Positions 51,588-60,162 of a DNA stretch of 64,000 nucleotides are shown here, in pieces. The position numbers and the translations under genes were made by a program. The stretch covers positions 62,001 to 126,000 of the forward strand of contig CAYYVN010000003.1 of the NCBI GenBank assembly GCA_964475165.1. The letters run 5' to 3'. The notes below the pieces were generated by a model. The model saw only the letters and a list, made by a program, of their open reading frames with translations. It was not told the origin of the DNA and did no database searches. The stretch's first letter is position 1, and each line of letters opens with the position of its first letter. Source of the DNA: CAYUHK01 sp964475165 (GTDB lineage: Bacteria > Verrucomicrobiota > Kiritimatiellia > JAAZAB01).

Positions 51588-52802
51588 ATGCCCATGAAAA
51601 ACGGGTTTTTGGATAAACTGATCGAGCGACTCGATAAGCTGGACTCCTCCAGTCTGCAGACACAATTTCTGCGCCTGATCAAGGCTAAGGGTCTCTTGCA
51701 AACTGTCTTCAATGCTTTGCAGGAAGGTATCATCGTCCTCGATGGCCAATCCAGTATCCGCTATGCCAATAATGCCGCCGCGCGCCTGCTGGGGTTCACG
51801 CCGGAAACGGCCGTGCGCCAACCCATAACGCGCTATCTGCGCGATATCGACTGGCAGCAGGTCATGAATCTGGATGAGCAGGAATGGTCCAAACTGCTCA
51901 GCCGCGAAATCGAGATCAAATATCCGGAACATAAATTCCTGCATTTTTATGTCATGCCGATCGCCTTCCCGGATGGCACCGGCAAAGGGGCCGTGGTCAT
52001 CTTTCGTGATATCACCCAGGAGCGCGCCAAACAGCTGCAGGCCCTGCAATCCGAAAAACTACAGGCCTTGACTCTGCTGGCCGCGGGCGTCGCGCATGAA
52101 ATCGGCAATCCACTCAACTCGCTGGATATACATCTGCAGCTCATGGCCCGGGCCTTGCGGCATTTACCAGCCGATGACCGCGATCATTTTGCAGAATTGA
52201 TCCAGGTCTCCCGCACGGAAGTGGAGCGGCTCAATCAAATCATCACCCAATTTCTGCGCGCCATCCGCCCGGCAACGCCCAAGCTGGAGCCCTGCCAGAT
52301 CATGGATTTATTACAGGCAACCCTGAAATTCATGCACCAGGAAATCGCTGATCGCGGGGTAGCCGTGGAGGTAGAAGCTCCCGATCCCATCCCAGTAATC
52401 TCCGTGGATCGCGACCAAATCAAGCAGGCTTTCTTCAATCTAATCAAAAATGCCTTACAAGCCATGTCGCAAGCCGGCTTGCTGACCATCACCGTTTTCA
52501 GCAACGATCGCGCGGTGGGCATTGCCTTCCAGGATACGGGGGTGGGCCTGCCACCGGAGGATTTAAGCCGGCTCTTCGAAACCCACCATAGCACCAAGCC
52601 GCAGGGCAGCGGATTAGGCCTGTTCATCGTGCAGCGCATCGTGCGCGATCACGGCGGCGAGATGGAGGTGCATAGTCAGCCGCAGCGCGGCACCCGCATC
52701 ACCCTGCTCTTGCCGCTGGATCAACGGCGTATCCGTCTGCTCAAGGCGCCCCCCAAACCGCGCGCGTTGCCACGGCGGCGCGCCAGGAAGGAGCCGGTAT
52801 GA
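51588..52802 (+). CDS. PAS-domain sensor histidine kinase, NtrB-like
   Basis: A 404-residue cytosolic kinase with no membrane segment. A PAS domain (about 38-145, LQTVFNALQEGIIVLD, NNAAARLLGF) is followed by the HisKA dimerisation helix with phospho-acceptor His170 in GVAHEIGNPLNSLD and the ATPase domain with FFNLIKNALQAM (N box), DTGVGLPPEDLSRLF (G1) and GSGLGLFIVQRIV (G2). The tail is Arg/Pro-rich. It overlaps the response regulator gene by ATGA, forming a two-component pair. The signal is unknown. Confidence 0.93.
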   Translation: MPMKNGFLDKLIERLDKLDSSSLQTQFLRLIKAKGLLQTVFNALQEGIIVLDGQSSIRYANNAAARLLGFTPETAVRQPITRYLRDIDWQQVMNLDEQEWSKLLSREIEIKYPEHKFLHFYVMPIAFPDGTGKGAVVIFRDITQERAKQLQALQSEKLQALTLLAAGVAHEIGNPLNSLDIHLQLMARALRHLPADDRDHFAELIQVSRTEVERLNQIITQFLRAIRPATPKLEPCQIMDLLQATLKFMHQEIADRGVAVEVEAPDPIPVISVDRDQIKQAFFNLIKNALQAMSQAGLLTITVFSNDRAVGIAFQDTGVGLPPEDLSRLFETHHSTKPQGSGLGLFIVQRIVRDHGGEMEVHSQPQRGTRITLLLPLDQRRIRLLKAPPKPRALPRRRARKEPV

Positions 52803-54172
52803 CGTCCAAACCGGTGGTGCTCATCGTGGAAGACGAAAAAAACACGCGCGAGGGCCTGGAACGCGCCTTACGGCGCCACTATCATATCCTGCTGGCCGAT
52901 AGCGGCGAGCGCGCCCTGCATCTGCTAAACGAATCCTCCGTGCAGGTGATCTTAAGCGATCTGCGCCTGCCGGGCATGGATGGCTTAACCCTCATCAAGC
53001 AGGCCCTGACCCATCCCTCTCAGCCCATCTGCGTTTTATTGACCGCCTATGGCAGCATCGAGGTGGCTGTGGAAGCGATGAAAGCGGGTGCGGATGATTT
53101 CCTCACTAAACCGGTGAACTTGGATCAGTTGGAGCTGGTCCTGCAGCGTGCCCTGCGGGCCCGCCAGCTGGAAAGCGACAATCGTGATCTGCGCCAGCAA
53201 CTCAACTCTAAATATGGCCTGGAAGCGATCATCGGTCAAACAGCGGTGATGGAGGAGATGTTCCGCCTGATAAAGCAGGTGGCGCCTGCGCGAGCCACGG
53301 TGCTTATTCAGGGTGAAAGCGGTACGGGCAAGGAACTGGTGGCCCGCGCCATCCATGGTTTAAGCTCCGTGGCCAAGGGCCCTTTCATCGCCGTGCATTG
53401 CGCGGCTCTGCCGCAAACCCTCTTGGAAAGCGAGCTCTTCGGCCATGAAAAAGGCGCCTTCACGGGAGCATTGGAGCGCCGCCGCGGCAGATTCGAACTG
53501 GCCGCTGGCGGCACGCTCTTTCTGGATGAGATCTCGGAGATAGATCCCACCCTGCAGGTCAAGTTGCTGCGCGTCCTCGAAGAGCGCAAATTCGAGCGCG
53601 TGGGCGGTCAGGAAACCCTGGAAGCCGATATCCGCCTGATCACCGCCACCAATCGTGATTTGGCGCAACGGACTCAGGCCGGCCACTTCCGGCAGGATCT
53701 GTTTTTCCGCTTGAATGTGGTCACCATCACCATCCCGCCGCTACGCGAACGCAGCCCTGATATCCCCCTGCTCACCCAGGCCTTTCTGGCCGAACTGGCC
53801 CGCGAGAATAAAAAGGATTTCAAGGATATCACCCCCGAGGCCATGCATGCTTTGATGGCTTATGCCTGGCCGGGCAATGTCCGCGAGCTGCGTAATGTGG
53901 TGGAACGCATGGTGGTGTTGGCGCGCGGCAACAAGCTGACCTTGCGGGATCTGCCCGCTGAAATACGCGAGCAGTCACCCGCGCGGCGGGGCGCCGGCCT
54001 GTCGGCGGCCACTTCGCTGGAGGAAGCCAGCCGCCAGCTGATCAGAGCGGCTCTGGAAACCCATAAGGGCAACCGCACGCGCGCGGCTCAGCAACTGGGT
54101 ATCAGCCGCCGCACGCTGCATCGCAAACTGCGCGAATTCGAAGCGGCCCCACCCGCCATCCCGTCAGCCTGA
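52799..54172 (+). CDS. Sigma-54-dependent response regulator, NtrC/AtoC-like
   Basis: A 457-residue regulator. The receiver domain (1-120) has the acidic pair in VEDEKN, phospho-acceptor Asp54 in LSDLRLPGMDG and the conserved Lys in FLTKPVN. The AAA+ domain has Walker A GESGTGKELV, the sigma-54 contact loop GAFTGA and LFLDEISEI; a Fis-type HTH (LETHKGNRTRAAQQLGISRRTL region) closes the protein. It is coupled to the upstream kinase. Its targets are not evident; the sigma-54 promoter at 16.1 kb belongs more naturally to the XylR-like activator beside it. Confidence 0.95.
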   Translation: MTSKPVVLIVEDEKNTREGLERALRRHYHILLADSGERALHLLNESSVQVILSDLRLPGMDGLTLIKQALTHPSQPICVLLTAYGSIEVAVEAMKAGADDFLTKPVNLDQLELVLQRALRARQLESDNRDLRQQLNSKYGLEAIIGQTAVMEEMFRLIKQVAPARATVLIQGESGTGKELVARAIHGLSSVAKGPFIAVHCAALPQTLLESELFGHEKGAFTGALERRRGRFELAAGGTLFLDEISEIDPTLQVKLLRVLEERKFERVGGQETLEADIRLITATNRDLAQRTQAGHFRQDLFFRLNVVTITIPPLRERSPDIPLLTQAFLAELARENKKDFKDITPEAMHALMAYAWPGNVRELRNVVERMVVLARGNKLTLRDLPAEIREQSPARRGAGLSAATSLEEASRQLIRAALETHKGNRTRAAQQLGISRRTLHRKLREFEAAPPAIPSA

Positions 54173-54184
54173 AGCCGCCGCCCT

Positions 54185-54943
54185 TCAGAGCGTGAGCTTC
54201 CATTGCTGGAAAGCGGCCAGCGAGGGATGATGCGTGAGATCAAAGCCGATGGGTGTCACCGAAACACAGCCTTGATCCAGGGCTTGAAAGTCCGTTCCGT
54301 TGACTTCTCCCAGCAATTTCAGCTCGCCATCCATCCAGTAATAGGCATCGCCACGGGGCGTCACGCGCCGATGAAACACCTCGGCGAACCGCGAGCGCCC
54401 CATCCGGGTCACAGCAAAGCCCGTGAGCTGCTCCAGCGGACGGTTGGGAATATTCACATTCAGCAACACATCCGACGGCAGGCCCCGGTGTATTATTTCC
54501 TGTGCCAGCCGCCGCGCGACGGCGCCGGCCGCGGCCCACTGCGGATGATTGAAGGTGGCCAGCGAGATGGCCATACTGGGAATCCCCAAAATGGTGCCTT
54601 CCGTAGCGGCTGAGACCGTACCGGAATAAATGACGCTGATCCCGGCATTGGGCCCCAGATTGATGCCGCTGATGATCATATCCGGCGGGCGATCCAGCAG
54701 CACATTAACGGCCAGCTTGATGCAATCAGCCGGCGTACCAAACACAGCATGCCCCTCAAAAGCGCCGTTAGGACGCACAACTTTGATCTTGATGGGATCC
54801 GAGAGGGTGATGGCATGGCCCACGGCACTTTGCTCCCCATAGGGCGCCACGACCCGGATTTCGCCCAGCCCCTCCAGGGCTTGGTGGAGCGCCATCAAGC
54901 CGGGAGCATAGATGCCGTCATCATTACAAATCAGTATCCGCAT
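54185..54943 (-). CDS. surE: 5'/3'-nucleotidase SurE
   Basis: A metal-dependent survival-protein nucleotidase of 252 residues acting on nucleoside monophosphates. The start MRILICNDDGIYAPGL with the DD metal motif is diagnostic, followed by VVAPYGEQSAVGHAIT, FGTPADCIKLAVN and ISGINLGPNAGISVIYSGTV, which provide the remaining metal and phosphate ligands. Full length for the family. It is convergent with the response regulator (12 bases) and divergent from the glycogen synthase. Confidence 0.96.
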   Translation of the reverse strand: MRILICNDDGIYAPGLMALHQALEGLGEIRVVAPYGEQSAVGHAITLSDPIKIKVVRPNGAFEGHAVFGTPADCIKLAVNVLLDRPPDMIISGINLGPNAGISVIYSGTVSAATEGTILGIPSMAISLATFNHPQWAAAGAVARRLAQEIIHRGLPSDVLLNVNIPNRPLEQLTGFAVTRMGRSRFAEVFHRRVTPRGDAYYWMDGELKLLGEVNGTDFQALDQGCVSVTPIGFDLTHHPSLAAFQQWKLTL

Positions 54944-55053
54944 AGTTGGCTCCGCTGGTGGGCAGGGTTCCTGGTTTAATGGTCTAGGCTTAGCATGAAG
55001 CGCGGCTGATGTCCATCCCGATAATGCCAGGGCGCGGCGCAGCTATTTTTTAT

Positions 55054-55082
55054 TTGTTGGTCTGGCCCCTTTATGGTTTAAT
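55054..55082 (+). promoter_or_regulatory. Sigma-70 promoter for the glycogen synthase gene
   Basis: TTGTTG (55054-55059) and TTTAAT (55077-55082) with a 17-base spacer, in an AT-rich stretch unlike the surroundings. The predicted start near 55089 gives a leader of about 38 bases. Confidence 0.6.
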
Positions 55083-55126
55083 GTATTACAAAATTTAAGT
55101 AATCATCCAACCGGGCAGCGCTTGTT

Positions 55127-56986
55127 ATGACGCCGACGACCACCTTGAAAAAGACTGCCAAGCCGGCCGGCGCAGGCGGTCGTGGCAACTGGCGCCAGAC
55201 GGATGCCTTATTATTTGAGATTGCCTGGGAAGTTTGCCAGCAGTTGGGTGGCATTTACACCGTCATTCGCTCCAAGATCCCCAGCATGATCGAGCGCTGG
55301 GGTCAGCGCTACTGCCTGATCGGCCCCTACAATGCCGCGGTCACGGCCGTGGAGTTTGAAGCCAGCCCGCCGCCCGAACCCTATGCGCACGCCTTGCAAG
55401 CGCTCCAGGAGGCCGGCATTGAGGCGCATTACGGCCACTGGCTGGTCACCGGCCGGCCGCAAGTCATTCTGCTCAACACGCACAGCGCGGCGGTGCGCCT
55501 CAAGGATATCAAATATTATCTTTGGAAACATCATCATATCAGCCTGCCGGCGGATGATGGCGAGTTGAATGAGGTGGTGGCTTTCGGCCATCTGGTGCTC
55601 GAGTTTTTCCGGGCCCTGCTGCGTCAGCCTGGGCCGCATCGGCCGCTGATTGCTCATTTTCATGAGTGGATGGGCGGTGCCGCCATTCCGGAAATGCGCC
55701 GCGAGCGCCTGCCGGTCGGCATTGTCTTCACCACCCATGCCACGCTGCTGGGTCGCTATCTGGCGCCCAGCGATCCCCATTTCTACGATCACCTGCCCTT
55801 CGTGGATTGGGTGGGCAGCGCCCGGCGCTTCAATATCGAAGCCCGCGTGCGGCTCGAACGCGCCGTGGCGCATGGCGCACATGTTTTTACCACCGTCAGC
55901 GAAATCACCGCCCTGGAATGCAAGCACTTGCTGCAACGCCCGGTGGATAAAATCTTGCCGAACGGCTTGAATGTGGAGCGCTTCCTGGTGCGCCATGAAT
56001 CGGAAAACCTGCACAAAATCTACAAGGAAAAAATCCATCGCTTCGTGATGGGGCATTTCTTTCCCAGCTACAGCTTCGACCTGGAGCGCACGGTTTATTT
56101 CTTTACTTCCGGCCGCTACGAATATCGCAATAAAGGTTTCGATCTGACCCTCGAAGCCCTGGCGCGTTTGAATTACCGCCTCAAACAAGCGCGCCAGGAT
56201 TTGACGATCGTCATGTTCATCATTTCCCGTCAGCCCTTCCGCTCCATCAACGCCGATGTCTTGAACAACAAAGTCATGCTTGAGGAATTGAGCCGCACCT
56301 GCGCGGCCATCAAGGATCAGGCCGGCGAACGCCTTTTCAAGGCCGCCGCCGCCGGCCAGATGCCCGATATGAACACCCTCATTGATGATTATTGGCGCCT
56401 GCGCCTCAGACGCATCATGCAGGCTTGGCGCACGCCGCACCTGCCCTATATCGTCACCCATGACATGGTCGACAACGATCATGATGAAGTCCTGAATCAA
56501 ATGCGCTCATCGAGCCTGGTTAATCGGCCGGATGATGCCGTCAAAATCGTTTATCACCCGGATTTCATCACCACCAGTAACCCGCTCTTCGGCATGGAAT
56601 ATGAACAGTTTGTCCGCGGCTGCAATCTCGGACTCTTCCCGAGCTATTATGAGCCTTGGGGCTACACTCCCCTGGAGTGTCTGGCGCGGGGCATTCCGGC
56701 GGTGACCTCGGATCTGGCCGGCTTTGGCAGTTATATCCTCAATCTGGCGCCGGATTGCCAACAGCGTGGTTTATATGTGCTGCGGCGGCGCTATCAAGCC
56801 TACGATAAAGCGGCCGAGGATCTGGCCAATCATCTATGGCAAAGCATTCAGCTGGAATTGAAAGATCGCATCTCCATGCGCTATCGCGCCCAGGAACTGG
56901 CCGAGCAGTTTGACTGGAAACATTTGAGCTGTTTTTATCTGGAAGCCCATCTGATGGCGCTGACCCATCTGGCCGACCAGCTCTGA
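55127..56986 (+). CDS. Glycogen synthase, eukaryote-type (GT3 family)
   Basis: A 619-residue retaining glucosyltransferase resembling yeast/animal GYS rather than bacterial GlgA. After a short Lys/Gly-rich N-terminus it reads FEIAWEVCQQLGGIYTVIRSK, the GT3 opening, then AHFHEWMGGAAIPEMR, FTTHATLLGR, ILPNGLNVERF, FFTSGRYEYRNKGFDLTLEALARLN and the E-x7-E catalytic motif EPWGYTPLE within FPSYYEPWGYTPLECLARGIP. GT3 enzymes normally use UDP-glucose. Together with the GH13_8 branching enzyme at 7.2 kb it forms a eukaryote-like glycogen pathway. C-terminal regulatory phosphorylation segments of animal GYS are not evident. Confidence 0.92.
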   Translation: MTPTTTLKKTAKPAGAGGRGNWRQTDALLFEIAWEVCQQLGGIYTVIRSKIPSMIERWGQRYCLIGPYNAAVTAVEFEASPPPEPYAHALQALQEAGIEAHYGHWLVTGRPQVILLNTHSAAVRLKDIKYYLWKHHHISLPADDGELNEVVAFGHLVLEFFRALLRQPGPHRPLIAHFHEWMGGAAIPEMRRERLPVGIVFTTHATLLGRYLAPSDPHFYDHLPFVDWVGSARRFNIEARVRLERAVAHGAHVFTTVSEITALECKHLLQRPVDKILPNGLNVERFLVRHESENLHKIYKEKIHRFVMGHFFPSYSFDLERTVYFFTSGRYEYRNKGFDLTLEALARLNYRLKQARQDLTIVMFIISRQPFRSINADVLNNKVMLEELSRTCAAIKDQAGERLFKAAAAGQMPDMNTLIDDYWRLRLRRIMQAWRTPHLPYIVTHDMVDNDHDEVLNQMRSSSLVNRPDDAVKIVYHPDFITTSNPLFGMEYEQFVRGCNLGLFPSYYEPWGYTPLECLARGIPAVTSDLAGFGSYILNLAPDCQQRGLYVLRRRYQAYDKAAEDLANHLWQSIQLELKDRISMRYRAQELAEQFDWKHLSCFYLEAHLMALTHLADQL

Positions 56987-57039
56987 GCGGCGCGCCATTC
57001 GGCTTGAGTCTGGCGCCGGCAGCCGATATCCTTCTGCCC

Positions 57040-59670
57040 ATGAGCGTGCAACGTGTTCTGGTATGGTCTGGCTTGCTGAGCCTGCTATTATGGGCTTGGT
57101 TATCCTGGCCGCTCCCGCGTTATATGACGAGCGGCATTTCCAGCGGGGCTGGCCTGGAAGCCACCAGTTTGCAACCGCTGCAGCCGGGGGATCACCTGCA
57201 ATTCCTGTACTATTGCCGGCTGGCGCAGGACATGTTGGCTGGCCAGACACCCCTCTTCTATAATCTCTACGAATTTCATACCGGGGCCGATAGCAGCTGT
57301 TTTCAGCCGGACACTTATTATTTCCCCTTTTCTTTTCTGTATGCCGCGGGAGCCTGGCTGGTCGGTATGGCCGGCGGCTGGAATCTGGCTGGTTTCCTTT
57401 CGCTCTGGGGCACCTGTCTTTTCACCTGGCTGCTGGCACGGCGCTATGTGCCCCAAGCTTGGCTCGCCGGCCTGGCCGGCGGTCTGGCTATGGCCTTGCC
57501 CTTTCGCTGGATCAATCTCTGTGGCGGCAGCCCGGCCGGTATGGCCATGATGTGGATTCCGGCGCTGTGGCTGGGCTTGGATATAGCCATTCGCGATAAA
57601 GCCAGCCGCGGCGGCTGGTTGGCCGGCTTGGCCATTCTGCTGGCCCGCTGGACCGATATGCATGTCTTTTTTTTCGGGGCGCTGAGCATCCCCTGCTGGG
57701 GTTTGCTGGCCTTAAGCGCGGAGGATAAGGCCTGGTGTTCAGGCGCCACCTGGCGCGCCATATCCCGCGCGCTCCTGCCCACGGCAGGGCTGGCGCTGGT
57801 GGCCTTGATCTTGCCGCTGCTGTTTGAGGCCCTGACCCATAGCGTCATAGGCGCGGCCACACCAGCGGCTCAACGCACCTGGTCGGAGATCACCCTCTAC
57901 TCACCAAAATGGCAAGGACTCTTCGCCTGGCGAGACCTGGATGTCTCCAACCACATTTTCATTGGCTACGCCGCACCCGCCATCATCGTGCTGGGCTGGC
58001 TGATCCTATTAAGTCGTCTGCGGCGCGAACGTCCGCTGCCCTGGCGCCGCTTGTTCTGGGCGGCGCTCATCGGGGCTGGTCTGCTCGGCATCATTATGCT
58101 GGCACTGGGCACGCGCGGACCGGGCCAGGGCGTACTCTTCAAGCTGGTCCATAGGTGGATCCCCGCCTATGGCCTGGTGCGCCAACCGGCCAAGATCTTC
58201 TGCCTGATGCCGCCCCTGCTGGCTTTAGGTGTGGCTGGCGCCCTGGCGCTTATCCTGGAGCGGCTCAGCTGGCGCGGGGCGCAGCTGTGGTTGCCGCTCT
58301 TGGTCGGCGCATTGATCTGTACGGAATATGGGCTGCGCATCCACCCGATCATTGCGATATTGGATCAAGAGCAGGCGGCTTATGCGGCGGTGGCCCAGGA
58401 TATCCAGCAGGCCAGCGCCGACCAAGCGACCGTCCCGCGCCCCGGCCAGGCTGGCATGCTGGTCTTGCCGCTCTGGCCGGGCGATTCTCACTACACATCC
58501 ATCTATCAACATTTCGCTCTGCAGTATCGCATCCGCATGCTGAATGGCTATTCGCCGGTGGTGCCCGGCGATTATAAAGAGCGCGTGTTCCAACCTCTGG
58601 CCAGTATCAATCAAGGCTGTTTATCCGCGCCCCAGCTGGCCTTGCTGCGCGAGATGAATGTGGGCTATATTCTGCTGCACGAAGATCTCTTCCCGGAAAA
58701 AGTCAGTCCTTTTCCCGTCACTTTCACCCTGCAGCAGCTGCTCAACCATCCCTGGCTGCATCTCTTGAAGCAGGATGGCCCAGTCTGGGCTTTTAAGATC
58801 CGGCCGGAGCCCCGCCCGGTGACGGCCGGGCAGGGTCTCTCCTGGAAAAGCTTGGGGACGACGCAGCGCTGGGAGGCCGAAGCCTGCCCTGGCAACAACA
58901 CAAAAATTATGGACGCCACCGCCAGCGGCACGGGTTATGTGACTCTCGGCCCCAGCAATGACTTGAGTATCCCGCCGCTTAAATCCTGTTGGGCGCCGGC
59001 GCTGCGTTGGCTGATCCGCCTGCGCGGCCAGGGCCAGCTGGCCCCCACCTTGAGCATAGATGAGTGTCGCCAGGCGCTGGATCCCTATCAGATCAACTCT
59101 GCGGCCTGGAGCTGGCTCAGCCTGCCGATCACCCCGGCGGCGGTCAAGCAGGGCGACTTCAACGCGCACGCGCTTAGTCTGGAATGTTTGCAAGGCGAGT
59201 TGGATCTAGACATCGTCCTGCTCGCCGCCGGCGAATGGCCAGCCTTGAGCCTCGGCCAAACCCTCACGATTCCGGCCCCCTGCTTCTTTCATGCCGGCCA
59301 CATCAACCTCGCGCGCGATAGCGTGATCCTGCGCCGGACGCAGGTCTCGGATGCATTCGTCTTTTATGGCCCGAAACTGCCCCTGGCCGCCGGGCATTAC
59401 CAGCTGGCTTTCGTCTTCGACTCTGAGGCTCCCGCTGGCACTCTCTTAGGTAAAATAAACCTCCGACAGCGGGATGATGATCCGGTGATCTGGAGGCCGG
59501 TCACGGCCGGGCAGCCGGCGCTGATTGAGTTCCAGCTGCAAGAAAACCTGCCCTGGCACCTGGAATTTCGTTTTTTACGCCAGGCCGATATGGAAATCCG
59601 ATCTGTCAGCTTAACGCGCCTGACCGATCCAGCCAGCCAGCCGGATGCGGACGTGCCGCGCGGGAATTAG
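57040..59670 (+). CDS. Large polytopic membrane protein, GT-C/YfhO-like
   Basis: An 876-residue protein with an N-terminal membrane half (about residues 5-440, ten or more hydrophobic segments such as VLVWSGLLSLLLWAWLSW, WLAGLAGGLAMALPF and AAPAIIVLGWLILLSRL) and a soluble C-terminal half rich in beta-prone segments. An early periplasmic loop carries GDHLQFLYYCRLAQDM, an Asp in the position common in GT-C glycosyltransferases. This layout suggests a lipid-linked sugar transferase acting outside the membrane, but no family-defining motif is certain. The ATG at 57040 is preferred to a TTG at 57004. It follows the glycogen synthase and precedes a surface-sugar gene set. Confidence 0.7.
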   Translation: MSVQRVLVWSGLLSLLLWAWLSWPLPRYMTSGISSGAGLEATSLQPLQPGDHLQFLYYCRLAQDMLAGQTPLFYNLYEFHTGADSSCFQPDTYYFPFSFLYAAGAWLVGMAGGWNLAGFLSLWGTCLFTWLLARRYVPQAWLAGLAGGLAMALPFRWINLCGGSPAGMAMMWIPALWLGLDIAIRDKASRGGWLAGLAILLARWTDMHVFFFGALSIPCWGLLALSAEDKAWCSGATWRAISRALLPTAGLALVALILPLLFEALTHSVIGAATPAAQRTWSEITLYSPKWQGLFAWRDLDVSNHIFIGYAAPAIIVLGWLILLSRLRRERPLPWRRLFWAALIGAGLLGIIMLALGTRGPGQGVLFKLVHRWIPAYGLVRQPAKIFCLMPPLLALGVAGALALILERLSWRGAQLWLPLLVGALICTEYGLRIHPIIAILDQEQAAYAAVAQDIQQASADQATVPRPGQAGMLVLPLWPGDSHYTSIYQHFALQYRIRMLNGYSPVVPGDYKERVFQPLASINQGCLSAPQLALLREMNVGYILLHEDLFPEKVSPFPVTFTLQQLLNHPWLHLLKQDGPVWAFKIRPEPRPVTAGQGLSWKSLGTTQRWEAEACPGNNTKIMDATASGTGYVTLGPSNDLSIPPLKSCWAPALRWLIRLRGQGQLAPTLSIDECRQALDPYQINSAAWSWLSLPITPAAVKQGDFNAHALSLECLQGELDLDIVLLAAGEWPALSLGQTLTIPAPCFFHAGHINLARDSVILRRTQVSDAFVFYGPKLPLAAGHYQLAFVFDSEAPAGTLLGKINLRQRDDDPVIWRPVTAGQPALIEFQLQENLPWHLEFRFLRQADMEIRSVSLTRLTDPASQPDADVPRGN

Positions 59671-59712
59671 GGCTGGACAACGAGCGCGGGCTCCTGTTTC
59701 AATATCAAAAAC

Positions 59713-60162
59713 ATGAAGATTTTCGTGGCTAACCAGAATCGGACCGCTGACCTGGGAGCTGTGATCCGCCAAGCGGCCCAAACCCGCCAACGCGGCGCCC
59801 AAGTCCCCCTGTTGGATCCGCCTGCCCTCAGCGCCCTGGCCCTGGCGCGCGCGCGTTCCGAGGCCGAATACCTCAAGGAATTGCTGCGCTTGATGCCTTA
59901 TCGCAGCGCGGTGAACACCCTGGATTTTGATATTCCCCGTCAACCCGGGGTTTGGGGCTGGATCATGAGCCGCCTGAAAGCCTTCTTTTGGAAACTCCTG
60001 CGCTATCAGCACGACCGGATTTTATTCCGGCAAAACCTGATCAACGAAACAGGCGTCAGCGCGTTGGAATATGAGAGTGCCCTGCGCCAAAAAAACATAG
60101 CTGAGCTTGATCAGCGTCTGCGGCGCTTGGAAGCGCTGGCCCAGTTGGAGACAAGCTCATGA
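59713..60162 (+). CDS. Small hypothetical protein with helical C-terminus
   Basis: A 149-residue protein I do not recognise. Residues 75-105 (VWGWIMSRLKAFFWKLLRYQHDR region) form an amphipathic, aromatic, basic segment suited to a membrane surface, and the last 30 residues (AELDQRLRRLEALAQLE) look like a coiled coil. Similar short segments precede glycosyltransferases and methyltransferases in surface-polysaccharide loci, as far as I recall. It overlaps the GT4 gene by four bases, so it is probably co-translated and may help dock the transferase at the membrane. Function unproven. Confidence 0.65.
   Translation: MKIFVANQNRTADLGAVIRQAAQTRQRGAQVPLLDPPALSALALARARSEAEYLKELLRLMPYRSAVNTLDFDIPRQPGVWGWIMSRLKAFFWKLLRYQHDRILFRQNLINETGVSALEYESALRQKNIAELDQRLRRLEALAQLETSS

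Noticed and set aside
55211..56500. A 429-codon minus-strand open frame
   Set aside because: It is antisense to the GT3 glycogen synthase and shows no recognisable motif.
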